Assembly: GCA_964569695.1 (NCBI GenBank)
Contig: CAZMUA010000006.1
Coordinates: forward strand, 79,169-143,168
Direction of reading: 5' to 3'
Origin: UBA8106 sp964569695
GTDB taxonomy: Bacteria > Acidobacteriota > Vicinamibacteria > Vicinamibacterales > UBA823
Length of the DNA: 64,000 bases
Part shown: positions 1 to 8,377 of the stretch, one piece after another
How the letters are laid out: every line of letters starts with the position of its first letter
Numbering within the stretch: position 1 is the stretch's first letter
Notes under the pieces: model-generated
Told to the model about the DNA's origin: nothing
Databases searched by the model: none
Seen by the model: the letters and a program-made list of their open reading frames with translations, nothing else
Program-made: the position numbers and the translations under genes

Positions 1-417
1 TTTCTCGACATAAACATCTTTGCCCGACTCCATTGCTTCGATGGCAATGTGTTTATGCCAATGATCGGGAGTACCAATAATGACTGCATCGATCGCGTCG
101 TCAGCCAAGACCTCTCGATAGTCCCGTGTGGTTGACACGTGTGAACCGAATCGCTCTTTCACATGAATCAGTCGACCATCGTAAACATCAGCAGCTGCTA
201 CCAACTCCACTCCTGGTACTTTCAAGGCTTCCTGGGTGTCGTATTGTCCTTGGCCCCCTGCACCGATTAGCGCAATTTGAATTCGGTTATTCGCGGAAAA
301 GGACTGCTGCCCTGTCATTCGCGAACGGCTTAACAGCGTCGTGGAAGTTCCTGCTAGGACGCTGGTGGCAGTGGTTAACTTAAGGAAGTCACGCCGAGAG
401 GTTTTAGACGTCTTCAT
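1..417 (-). CDS. Gfo/Idh/MocA family oxidoreductase, N-terminal part (cut by window edge)
   Basis: The first 139 codons read on the minus strand from an ATG at 417, in frame to base 1. The N-terminus has a twin-arginine motif (SRRDFLK) and a hydrophobic stretch, so Tat export is likely. A Rossmann nucleotide-binding motif (IALIGAGGQGQ) follows. The fragment breaks off at GKDVYVEK, the conserved segment holding the EKP lysine of this family. These enzymes oxidise or reduce sugars and cyclitols with NAD(P). The substrate cannot be told and the C-terminal domain lies outside the window. Confidence 0.9.
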   Translation of the reverse strand, partial: MKTSKTSRRDFLKLTTATSVLAGTSTTLLSRSRMTGQQSFSANNRIQIALIGAGGQGQYDTQEALKVPGVELVAAADVYDGRLIHVKERFGSHVSTTRDYREVLADDAIDAVIIGTPDHWHKHIAIEAMESGKDVYVEK

Positions 418-565
418 GGGTTTCTCCGGACTCTGATAAGCCATATTTATGGGTTCTGCAATTACTGTGCAGGATCTTACTTCGAGTTAGCCACTTTTGC
501 GTTAGTATTTATTTGCAGATCGCACCTTGGTGAGTATGTAAACCTATTGGATTGAAGGGAGATTT

Positions 566-1189
566 ATGGCGTCGCGAGGAATCGATCGACGAAAGGCACT
601 TCGGGCCATTGGGATGGCCGGTGCAGGCGCTGCCAGTTTACCGTTGTGGTCCAGGTCTCTTCTGGATCTCGCTGAAGCGCATGCGGCCGTGTCGCCTCAA
701 ACCTTCAGAGGTCCAATGGCTGATAGCTTTCAGGATGCCAGACAAGGTGTCCTGACCCAGACTCAGTTCGAAACCGTCGAAGTTCTTACTGAATTAATTA
801 TTCCTCAAACGGATACGGCAGGAGCCCGAACAGCTCGAGTCACGGCATTTATAGATACGATTCTTTCTGACGCAGAAGCAAACGCCCGAGCCCAGTTCGT
901 AAATGGCATTGGATGGATAGACCAGCGAAGCATGGAATTGTTTGGAAGCAGTTTTGTCGGCGCCTCGGTTGACCAACAAACCGCATTATTGACGATTCTC
1001 AGCGCAAGAGAAAATACGACTCCGGCCGATGCTGTCGGCGTTGAATTCTTTCAAGCCTTGAAGTCTCTCACTGTGACTGGTTACTACACCTCTCGGATCG
1101 GGATGCTGCAAGAATTGGACGACGATGGTTCCAACTATTTTGATGAGAAGCTGGGATGTCAACACCCAGAACATAAAAGCGGTAATTAA
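566..1189 (+). CDS. Tat-signal small subunit, gluconate 2-dehydrogenase subunit 3 family
   Basis: This 207-residue protein starts with a Tat signal (RRKALRAIG, then an Ala/Gly-rich hydrophobic run). An SD-like GAAGGGAG precedes the ATG. The mature part carries the typical LTELIIPQTDTAGA segment of the Gluconate_2-dh3 family. Such small subunits pair with a GMC flavoprotein and provide the Tat signal that carries the unsigned large subunit across the membrane. The GMC gene follows 18 bases downstream, which supports a two-subunit periplasmic dehydrogenase. No third, cytochrome c subunit is found nearby. Confidence 0.88.
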   Translation: MASRGIDRRKALRAIGMAGAGAASLPLWSRSLLDLAEAHAAVSPQTFRGPMADSFQDARQGVLTQTQFETVEVLTELIIPQTDTAGARTARVTAFIDTILSDAEANARAQFVNGIGWIDQRSMELFGSSFVGASVDQQTALLTILSARENTTPADAVGVEFFQALKSLTVTGYYTSRIGMLQELDDDGSNYFDEKLGCQHPEHKSGN

Positions 1190-1207
1190 CATTGGGAGTT
1201 CCGATTC

Positions 1208-2896
1208 ATGTCCGCACAAGATGAACGCTATGACGTTGTAATCGTTGGTTCTGGCGCGACTGGTGGTTGGGCCGCAAAACAACTCACCGAGGCTGGATTG
1301 CGAGTTGCAGTCTTAGAAGCCGGACGAAAACTTGATCCAGAGCGAGACTTTAATGAGCACAAGCGCTCGTTCGAAATGCCTTTTCGTGGACGGCGTCTGG
1401 GAACCCGTGAACAACAAGCAAGACAGCCAGTCCAGTCGCTTTGTTATCAGTGTGACGAGTACACCAATCATTTGTTTGTTGACGATACCGAACATCCCTA
1501 CACCACCCCCGCTGACCGACCATTCCATTGGATTCGTGGCCGACACGTTGGTGGTCGCTCAATTATGTGGGCTCGCCAAACCTATAGGCTGAGTGACTAC
1601 GACTTTAAGGCGGCTTCACGGGATGGGTTTGGAGCTGATTGGCCACTCGACTACGCCACGATCGCACCCTATTACGACCAGGTGGAACGATTTATTGGCG
1701 TCAGCGGGCAGGCGGAGGGCTTGGCCCAGTTGCCGGATGGCGCCTTTCTGCCTCCAATGCAACTCACTTGTGGTGAGGAACTTCTCAAGAGTGCTATTCG
1801 CGAGAAATTTGGACGAGCGTTGACCATTGGTCGATGCGCTATTCTCACCAAGGATCTTAATGGACGAGCTAAGTGCCACTACTGTGGCCCTTGTTCTCGA
1901 GGCTGCCGCACAGGTTCTTATTACAGTAGTCCCTCCGCGAGTCTTCCTGCGGCTGAAGCGACTGGCCGTCTCACATTAATTCCGAATGCAGTAGTGAGTC
2001 ATGTAGAGGTCGACGATGCCGGGAAATGCCGAAGCGTGTACTACGTCGATCGTATTACCCGTCAACATCGCGAGGTGTTTGGATCAGTGGTCGTGTTGTG
2101 CGCCTCGACGCTTGAGTCGACACGCATCATGTTGAATTCAACCTCGGACCAACATCCCACTGGGATCGCAAACTCCAGTGGCGTGTTGGGACACTATCTA
2201 ATGGACCATGTGATGGGCGGTGGCGCAGCAGGTGTACTTCCAGTCCTGAAAAATACGCCTGACACTCGCGGGAAACGTCCTAACGGTATCTATATTCCTC
2301 GATTCCGAAATATCACTGACAGTCATTCAGGGTTTCTCAGAGGGTATGGGTATCAGGGTAATGCGAGTGTCGTGAAGTGGGGTCACGCAATGAGCGTGGA
2401 AGGTTTCGGTGAATCCTTCAAAAACGAAGTGAAAAACAATCGCCCTTGGACGATTTCAATTGGCGGATTCGGGGAGCACTTACCTCAATATGATAATTTT
2501 TGCGAGCTTGATAAGGTGCATACGGACGCCTGGGGAATTCCGATTCTTCACATTAGTGCGGCTTACGGAGACAACGAGCAGAAGATGATTGACGACATGG
2601 CTGATGCTGCCGAAGAAATGCTTCATGCGGCTGGCGCTGAAGACATTGAAGTTCGCCGGGATATTTCTGCGCCAGGATTGGCCATTCATGAAGTTGGCAC
2701 GGCCAGAATGGGTGATGACCCAGCTTCTTCAGTGCTAAATACCTGGGAACAGGCTCACGACGTTAGCAATCTGTTCGTTATGGATGGTTCGGGTTATCCA
2801 TCATCGGCCTGCCAAAACCCGACGATCACGTTCATGGCTCTTGCGACACGGGCATGCGAATATTTGGTTGAAGAATTTAAGGCTGCACGCCTTTAA
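1208..2896 (+). CDS. GMC family FAD-dependent oxidoreductase (large subunit)
   Basis: The 562-residue flavoprotein opens with a dinucleotide-binding motif (IVGSGATGGWAA, from about residue 12). It ends with the GMC C-terminal signature (HEVGTARMG, later GSGYPSSACQNPT). It has no signal peptide, which fits hitch-hiker export with the Tat small subunit just upstream. A cysteine cluster at C223, C226, C229 and C233 (CHYCGPCSRGC) resembles the Fe-S-binding segment of membrane-linked gluconate, fructose and glucose dehydrogenases. The likely role is periplasmic oxidation of a sugar or alcohol. The exact substrate is unknown. Confidence 0.92.
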   Translation: MSAQDERYDVVIVGSGATGGWAAKQLTEAGLRVAVLEAGRKLDPERDFNEHKRSFEMPFRGRRLGTREQQARQPVQSLCYQCDEYTNHLFVDDTEHPYTTPADRPFHWIRGRHVGGRSIMWARQTYRLSDYDFKAASRDGFGADWPLDYATIAPYYDQVERFIGVSGQAEGLAQLPDGAFLPPMQLTCGEELLKSAIREKFGRALTIGRCAILTKDLNGRAKCHYCGPCSRGCRTGSYYSSPSASLPAAEATGRLTLIPNAVVSHVEVDDAGKCRSVYYVDRITRQHREVFGSVVVLCASTLESTRIMLNSTSDQHPTGIANSSGVLGHYLMDHVMGGGAAGVLPVLKNTPDTRGKRPNGIYIPRFRNITDSHSGFLRGYGYQGNASVVKWGHAMSVEGFGESFKNEVKNNRPWTISIGGFGEHLPQYDNFCELDKVHTDAWGIPILHISAAYGDNEQKMIDDMADAAEEMLHAAGAEDIEVRRDISAPGLAIHEVGTARMGDDPASSVLNTWEQAHDVSNLFVMDGSGYPSSACQNPTITFMALATRACEYLVEEFKAARL

Positions 2897-2921
2897 ACTA
2901 GCCAGAGTGCGGCCGTTTTCC

Positions 2922-4265
2922 ATGAGCGAACTCGAACCAATCGAAAATAAGACTACCTCCCTCAAAAGAACGTTGGGGCCAGTTATGATTTGGGGCCTTG
3001 GCGTTGGCTATGTTGTATCCGGTGAGTATTTCGGATGGAACCTTGGATTATCGCATGGTGGACCTTTGGGGATGTTGGCTGCCACCCTCCTCGTCACGGT
3101 CATGTATGTCGCCTTCGTGATGAGTTATGCAGAGATTGCGTGTGCGCTGCCTCGCGCTGGCGGTGTGTTTATCTATGCTAATCGAGCTTACGGCACTACA
3201 ACGGGCTTTGCGGCTGGCGTCTCACAGCTGATTGAATTTTTGTTCGCACCGCCTGCGATCGCTCTTGCGATTGGTGCTTACCTTCAGGCCTACACTTCTG
3301 CCGTGCCTGCTTGGGGATTTGCTGTGATCGCTTATTTTATTTTTACGGGTTTAAATATTTGGGGGGTACGCCAATCCGCCTTGTTTGAACTCGTCGTGAC
3401 AGTGTTGGCTGTCGGGGGCCTGTTGTTGTTCGCCGGTACAGCGTTGCCTCACTTCAGTTGGACCTACTTTGTTCAGGACCCGCTGCCGAACGGATGGACT
3501 GGAATCATGGCGGCCCTACCATTTGCAATCTGGTTTTACCTGGCTATTGAGGGCATTGCAAATGTGGCCGAGGAAACACGAGACCCACAGCGGGACATCT
3601 CGAGAGGATTCATATATGCGATGGCGACGCTCGTCTTTCTAGCATTGCTAGTCTTCTTTTCGGCAATCGGCGTGAGAGGCTGGGAGGCAATCGTCTTTGA
3701 TGCGGCAGGTAACCAATCGGATACACCTCTTCCTCTTGCCCTTGGTTACCTGACTGGAAGCGTTGGAATTATCTATCATGGTGTAGTTGTTCTAGGTTTA
3801 TTTGGGTTGGTCGCTTCATTTCACGGCATTCTACTGATTGCGGGGCGAGCAACGTTTGAATTTGGAAGAACCGGCTACTTACCTGCCATCTTTGGTCGCA
3901 CACTCCCCCATCGTCAAAGCCCTGCTGCTGCACTGATATTAAATATGTTAATTGCCTTTGGTGCGCTTGCGACTGGCCAGACTGGAGAATTGATCACGAT
4001 GGCCGCATTTGGGGCTCTCGCCTTGTACATGTTTTCCATGGCCAGCCTATTCCGTCTCCGCAAGACTGAGCCGGATCTACCTCGACCTTACGTAACGCCG
4101 CTCTATCCGTATCTTCCAGCAGTAGCTCTATTTCTTTCAACCGTTTGTTTCGGTGCCATGCTGTATGCGAATCCCGGCATCGGCTTCATCTTTCTTGCGA
4201 TAATGATTGGTAGCGTCTTAGTCTTTCGCTTGTTCGGGTTTCACGAGAAGACTCAACTTCGATAA
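2922..4265 (+). CDS. eat: APC-superfamily permease, ethanolamine permease type
   Basis: This integral membrane protein (447 residues) has about 12 hydrophobic segments. Its opening segment GLGVGYVVSGEYFGWNLGL is typical of the ethanolamine permease branch of the APC superfamily, and EETRDPQRDISRG is a usual APC loop. An upstream in-frame start at 2784 would lie inside the GMC gene, so ATG 2922, 25 bases after that stop, is preferred. No ethanolamine ammonia-lyase or eut microcompartment gene is present, so the substrate could be another amine or amino acid. It may bring in a product of the neighbouring exported enzymes. Confidence 0.87.
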   Translation: MSELEPIENKTTSLKRTLGPVMIWGLGVGYVVSGEYFGWNLGLSHGGPLGMLAATLLVTVMYVAFVMSYAEIACALPRAGGVFIYANRAYGTTTGFAAGVSQLIEFLFAPPAIALAIGAYLQAYTSAVPAWGFAVIAYFIFTGLNIWGVRQSALFELVVTVLAVGGLLLFAGTALPHFSWTYFVQDPLPNGWTGIMAALPFAIWFYLAIEGIANVAEETRDPQRDISRGFIYAMATLVFLALLVFFSAIGVRGWEAIVFDAAGNQSDTPLPLALGYLTGSVGIIYHGVVVLGLFGLVASFHGILLIAGRATFEFGRTGYLPAIFGRTLPHRQSPAAALILNMLIAFGALATGQTGELITMAAFGALALYMFSMASLFRLRKTEPDLPRPYVTPLYPYLPAVALFLSTVCFGAMLYANPGIGFIFLAIMIGSVLVFRLFGFHEKTQLR

Positions 4266-4277
4266 CAACCAAAAAAA

Positions 4278-5057
4278 CTACCAGTCCGGGTACCAAGAGC
4301 GATCGCGAAATTCGATCCCCTCCGACGCTATCGCATTTCGAAATTTCTGAATGGTCGCTGGAGTATCTTGCGTGCTGCGAGGTTGACTAGGGTCCGGGTT
4401 ACTTAACCAACTCGCATAAGCTTGGTCATAATGATAGAGGTATACGACTTCCGGCTTGAATGTTTTAAGGCATTCGGCAGTCGGAATTGGATGCATACGG
4501 TCCACAGGTAGATTCATGGGCATAAACGCAACTGAGATATCCTGCAGGGCCTGAATCTCTGGAACACATTCGGTCACTCCCGACAGATAAATCCGACGAC
4601 CACCCAAGCTGAGTACATAACCGTTTGCTTGTCCTTTAGGATGAAGTGGTTCTCCAGGAGTTAAATCGTAGGCCGGAATTGCCTCCACTTGGATTCCCAA
4701 AAACGTGCCGCCCTCACCGTTGGCCAACACCTGACCCTCTGGGTAATGCTTCTGGGCATCGGCCGTGAGTACGACCGGTGCATCCGGTTTTCGCAGTGCG
4801 GTGATTGCATCCACATCCATGTGGTGACCGGGATCATCAGTTACCAGAATCAGGTCCGCAACTTTCAGAGCAGACAGGTCAGCCACACTCCACGGATCCA
4901 CGTGGATCACCTTGCCCGCGTATTCGATCTGTACGCTCGCGTGAATACCTGGAGTGATAAGAATATCTCCGTCTTCAGCAGAAATTTTGTCCGTCGATTG
5001 TGCTACGAGTGCGGCACCACCTAAAAAGATTGCGCCTATTACTAAGATCCATCGCAT
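4278..5057 (-). CDS. Secreted UlaG-like metallo-beta-lactamase-fold protein
   Basis: The ATG at 5057 is chosen because GGGAGG lies a few bases upstream and it gives a clean signal peptide (MRWILVIGAIFLGGAALVAQ). A longer start at 5108 adds a polar leader without a good SD. The fold is shown by GIHASVQIEYAGKVIHVDPW and by ADLILVTDDPGHHMD. In the usual HxHxDH metal site of the family the first two His positions read Asp and Pro here (DDPGHH), so metal binding may be altered. Related proteins often sit beside exported hydrolases. It converges on the permease gene. Confidence 0.82.
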   Translation of the reverse strand: MRWILVIGAIFLGGAALVAQSTDKISAEDGDILITPGIHASVQIEYAGKVIHVDPWSVADLSALKVADLILVTDDPGHHMDVDAITALRKPDAPVVLTADAQKHYPEGQVLANGEGGTFLGIQVEAIPAYDLTPGEPLHPKGQANGYVLSLGGRRIYLSGVTECVPEIQALQDISVAFMPMNLPVDRMHPIPTAECLKTFKPEVVYLYHYDQAYASWLSNPDPSQPRSTQDTPATIQKFRNAIASEGIEFRDRSWYPDW

Positions 5058-5249
5058 GAGTGGCCTCCCGTTGCTGGGAATTGATTGGCTACTGGAATCC
5101 TGAACCATCCTGAAGACTAGACTACCTGATTCAGCGACAATCGTGTGAATTGAACGAGTTGCACATCCAGAGTAATCTATTTGGATTAGCAGGTGTTGGT
5201 TGGAGACATCTATGATGTTGCTGAGTCGTTATTTCAAAGGGAGGAAGTC

Positions 5250-5759
5250 ATGCCTTATCTGATAGCAGCCGCCATCGCACTTTCGCAGTCTCTGGGAAGC
5301 TCCATTCCGGCTGCCGATATAACACACGTCGATATCGTAGAGACGACCAAAAATGCGATCGAAAATAATGTTACCGATACTCCGATGCAAACCATTGATG
5401 CAGGTGGACACAACATAGGAGTTGCACTCGCACATCGAGGCCCTTCAAGCAATGTGGTTGCTGGAACTATCCATAGCGAAGTCACTGAAATCTACACCGT
5501 GTTGGCGGGTTCTGGCACGTTGGTAACCGGTGGCCGTCTTCTGAACCCAGAAGCACGTGAACTCACACCGTTACGCATGCTTCAATCTGGGCCAGGCTGG
5601 TTAGGATCTGGGATGGAGGGCGCCGTTACCCGTGAGGTGGTTGAGGGTGACATCATTGTGATCCCAGCCGGGACCCCACACTATTTTTCTGATATCGCGG
5701 AGTCGATTACCTACAGCATAGTTCGAGTTGACCCGAACCAAATTTTGACACTGAAATAG
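5250..5759 (+). CDS. Secreted cupin-domain protein (copy 1)
   Basis: This 169-residue protein starts at ATG 5250, preceded by GGGAGGAAG; a longer start at 5193 lacks such a site. It has a short signal peptide, then a single cupin barrel. The first cupin motif is IHSEVTEIYTVLAGSGTL and the second is GDIIVIPAGTPHYF. It is clearly a paralogue of the cupin at 57261: both share DAGGxNxG, a GTLVTGG strand, a VIPAG-PH motif and a VRVDPxQxLxxK end. The amidohydrolase follows 8 bases later, so the two are probably one transcript. Enzymatic or binding function is unknown. Confidence 0.85.
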   Translation: MPYLIAAAIALSQSLGSSIPAADITHVDIVETTKNAIENNVTDTPMQTIDAGGHNIGVALAHRGPSSNVVAGTIHSEVTEIYTVLAGSGTLVTGGRLLNPEARELTPLRMLQSGPGWLGSGMEGAVTREVVEGDIIVIPAGTPHYFSDIAESITYSIVRVDPNQILTLK

Positions 5760-5767
5760 TTGTAATC

Positions 5768-6958
5768 ATGCTGACTCGACGAGCATTTCTACAAAACACC
5801 ATCGCCACCAGTGTTGCGGCCCTGTCCACGAAAACCGACGGATTCGCCATTCAGGACGATTTGGTCATCGCCGGTGGTCGAGTGATTGACCCGAAGAATA
5901 ATCTAGACGGAATCCTAGACGTGGCCATCCAAGGTTCTCGTATCCGTGCGGTTCAAGCCAATCTTGACATTTCGAATGCGAGTCAGGTGTTGAATGCCAA
6001 GGGCAAACTGGTGGTTCCAGGCCTGATTGATATCCATACTCACACGCGTTTCATGGAAATGCCGTCTATTTGTTTATCCGACGGCGTGACGTCGTTGGTC
6101 GATGGTGGCTCTCAGGGGGCAGACCGCATTGATGAAATATTAGCTGTAGCGAGAGCTGCTCCGAATTTAGTTCGAGTGCTTCTAAATGTGGCGAGGACCG
6201 GCATTACTCGACCGGTCGGTGAGCTGATGGATCTACGGAATGCAGACGTTCAGGCCGGCCGAGAAGCCATTGAACGTAACCAGGACTTGATCGTTGGTCT
6301 CAAGGCCAGACTATCGGATACCGTTGCAGCTGATGCTGACTTGGAGGTGGTACGTCGTGCACAGGCTATCGTAAGTCCTTTCAACCTGCCAATAATGGTA
6401 CATGTCGGCAACACGGCCTCACCGCTTCCTGAAATTCTTGAGCTCTTGAAACCTGGCGACATTGTGACGCATGTGTATACCCAGCAAAGACATGGCATCT
6501 TTACCGATGACGGCCATGTGCTTCCGGAATTACTCGCCGCACGAGACCGTGGTATTTGGTTCGATATCGGTCACGGACGGATTGGTCATATTACATGGGA
6601 GACCGGTGCTCGAGCGATTGACCAGGGCTTTTTACCCGACACAATTTCTTCTGATTGGAGTGTGGCTGGAAGCACTGACCAGGTATTTGACTTTCCCAAT
6701 GTGTTGTCCAAATTCTTACTGCTTGGAATGTCCTTATCCGACGTGATCCGATGCGGGACCATCAATGGTGCCAAAGTCTTTCCTGCGTTTCGCGATCGAG
6801 GCACCCTTAGCGTGGGTGGACCAGCCGATGTGGCGGTATTGGAATTACGCGAGGGAAACTTTGAATTTGTTGATAACGAGCACACGCCACGGACTGGCAA
6901 CAAGAAGCTTGTGACCACAGAGACGATACTAGGCGGCAAACACGTGCCGTCGGCCTAA
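5768..6958 (+). CDS. Tat-exported amidohydrolase (dihydroorotase/deacetylase-like)
   Basis: This 396-residue protein has a twin-arginine start (LTRRAFLQN) followed by an amidohydrolase TIM barrel. All metal ligands expected of a binuclear member are visible: H90 and H92 in DIHTHTRF, a candidate carboxylated lysine K179 in VGLKARL, H212 in VHVGN, H235 in VTHVY and D296 in SSDWS. This pattern fits the amidohydrolase/deacetylase group related to dihydroorotase and adenine deaminase. The substrate is probably a cyclic amide or N-acyl compound in the periplasm. It appears to be co-transcribed with the secreted cupin. Confidence 0.88.
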   Translation: MLTRRAFLQNTIATSVAALSTKTDGFAIQDDLVIAGGRVIDPKNNLDGILDVAIQGSRIRAVQANLDISNASQVLNAKGKLVVPGLIDIHTHTRFMEMPSICLSDGVTSLVDGGSQGADRIDEILAVARAAPNLVRVLLNVARTGITRPVGELMDLRNADVQAGREAIERNQDLIVGLKARLSDTVAADADLEVVRRAQAIVSPFNLPIMVHVGNTASPLPEILELLKPGDIVTHVYTQQRHGIFTDDGHVLPELLAARDRGIWFDIGHGRIGHITWETGARAIDQGFLPDTISSDWSVAGSTDQVFDFPNVLSKFLLLGMSLSDVIRCGTINGAKVFPAFRDRGTLSVGGPADVAVLELREGNFEFVDNEHTPRTGNKKLVTTETILGGKHVPSA

Positions 6959-6991
6959 GACTAAGCCTCAAGAGGTAACAGAGAGCTCGAT

Positions 6992-7468
6992 CTACCTGTT
7001 GCGGTTCTGTCCTTGAGCGATTCGACGGCGACCTTCCGCAGCGATATTTAAAATGTAACCAGGGTAAGGGGCTAGAGACAAACTACGCCAGAATTCAGGG
7101 TTGCGGTAGGTTCGCTTCGGCCGTGGTCCATAAAAATGCAAATCTCTCTCGTATTCCCGAAGAAATCGATCTCTTGCGCTATATGGTTTGTGTAGTGATT
7201 CTAAGGCACCGAACAGGTTCAGAGCAGAGGGTTCTGATTCCCATGGAAGTGTCCAGTCTAGGCTGTTTAACAGGCCATCCTTCGACTTTCCTTTTGAGTC
7301 TCTACTGTCGAAGCTCAGCCGCAAGGCGCCAAAGTCAGGCATTGTTATGCTTGTCTGGGCCTGTATAGAGATACTCGCCACAAAAATAAAAAGGATTGCA
7401 GCGATCTTTGAAATCCAATAAAAACGGCGCTGAGGATGCCCGCTCTTTCCCATTGTCTCAGGTTGCAC
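6992..7468 (-). CDS. Hypothetical secreted protein
   Basis: A 158-residue frame has an N-terminal hydrophobic segment (ISKIAAILFIFVASISIQAQ) that reads as a signal peptide ending near SIQAQ. The mature part is rich in Arg, Tyr and Pro, with RDRFLREYERDLHFYGPRP and a basic tail. I recognise no family. It converges on the amidohydrolase gene and diverges from the channel gene at 7619. A shorter start at the internal Met (MGKSGHPQ) is possible. The clean signal peptide is the main argument that it is real. Confidence 0.6.
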   Translation of the reverse strand: MQPETMGKSGHPQRRFYWISKIAAILFIFVASISIQAQTSITMPDFGALRLSFDSRDSKGKSKDGLLNSLDWTLPWESEPSALNLFGALESLHKPYSARDRFLREYERDLHFYGPRPKRTYRNPEFWRSLSLAPYPGYILNIAAEGRRRIAQGQNRNR

Positions 7469-7618
7469 TAGGTTGTTTGCTCAACACAGCCCGTTAACCA
7501 CTAGCACCTTTTTGACCTGTCGGTGTAGCATAACCCACGCGACAGGCTGGCGTCATCCGGATTTGCAGCAGCTAATATCGACCTCCAGGCCTGACGAACG
7601 AAAGCAATTAGAATTTAC

Positions 7619-8362
7619 ATGCGCATCAAACAAATTGTTGAAGATACCAGCACACCGGCTGGCCGAATTTTCGATGCCGCTATTCTGATTCTGATACTTG
7701 TGTCGGTGGCGTCCTTTTCTCTCGAAACCCTACCTGGGTTATCCTCCGAACAGATGCAATGGTTGCGTTGGGTGGAAATCATAACCGTTGCAGTCTTTAC
7801 AGTTGAGTACGCCCTACGTGTAGCTGTTGCCACATCCCGCCGAGGCTTTATTTTCAGCTTTTACGGCTTGATTGACTTGATTGCGATCTTGCCGTTTTAT
7901 GTTTCTTTTGGTCTGGATTTTCGATCTCTTCGTGCCTTTCGACTTCTCAGGGTCATTCGAGTGTTTAAACTGACGGGTTACCATACGGCCGTAAGGCGCC
8001 TTCACGATGCCATCATGCTTGCGAAAGAAGAATTACTGGTTTATCTAGGCGTTTCAATAATGCTCGTGTACCTTGCAGCTGTCGGGATTTACTACTTTGA
8101 GCATGCTGTCCAGCCCGATAAGTTTCTTTCAATCTTTCACAGCCTCTGGTGGGCCATTGTAACGCTTACAACAGTAGGCTACGGGGATGTAGTGCCGATT
8201 ACTATTGGCGGCCGACTGTTCACTTTTTTTATCCTGCTCATCGGCCTTGGCATTGTAGCGGTGCCTAGTGGCGTGCTCGCATCAGCTCTTTCTGAAATCC
8301 GAGACCGTGAAGGTGGAGGAAGTAAGTCCGACCAGCTAGATGATAACGCGAATCTCTCGTGA
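7619..8362 (+). CDS. Voltage-gated potassium channel (6-TM, Kv type)
   Basis: The 247-residue protein has the six-helix channel layout. A classical S4 voltage sensor has positive residues at every third position (R102, R105, R108, R111, R114, K117). The pore loop carries the K+ selectivity filter TVGYGD at residues 185-190. Length and order match bacterial KvAP-like ion transporters. The C-terminus is short and charged, with no RCK domain. It would act in the inner membrane as a tetramer. It stands alone, with the methyltransferase gene converging on it. Confidence 0.93.
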   Translation: MRIKQIVEDTSTPAGRIFDAAILILILVSVASFSLETLPGLSSEQMQWLRWVEIITVAVFTVEYALRVAVATSRRGFIFSFYGLIDLIAILPFYVSFGLDFRSLRAFRLLRVIRVFKLTGYHTAVRRLHDAIMLAKEELLVYLGVSIMLVYLAAVGIYYFEHAVQPDKFLSIFHSLWWAIVTLTTVGYGDVVPITIGGRLFTFFILLIGLGIVAVPSGVLASALSEIRDREGGGSKSDQLDDNANLS

Positions 8363-8377
8363 CATTTTTACAATCGT

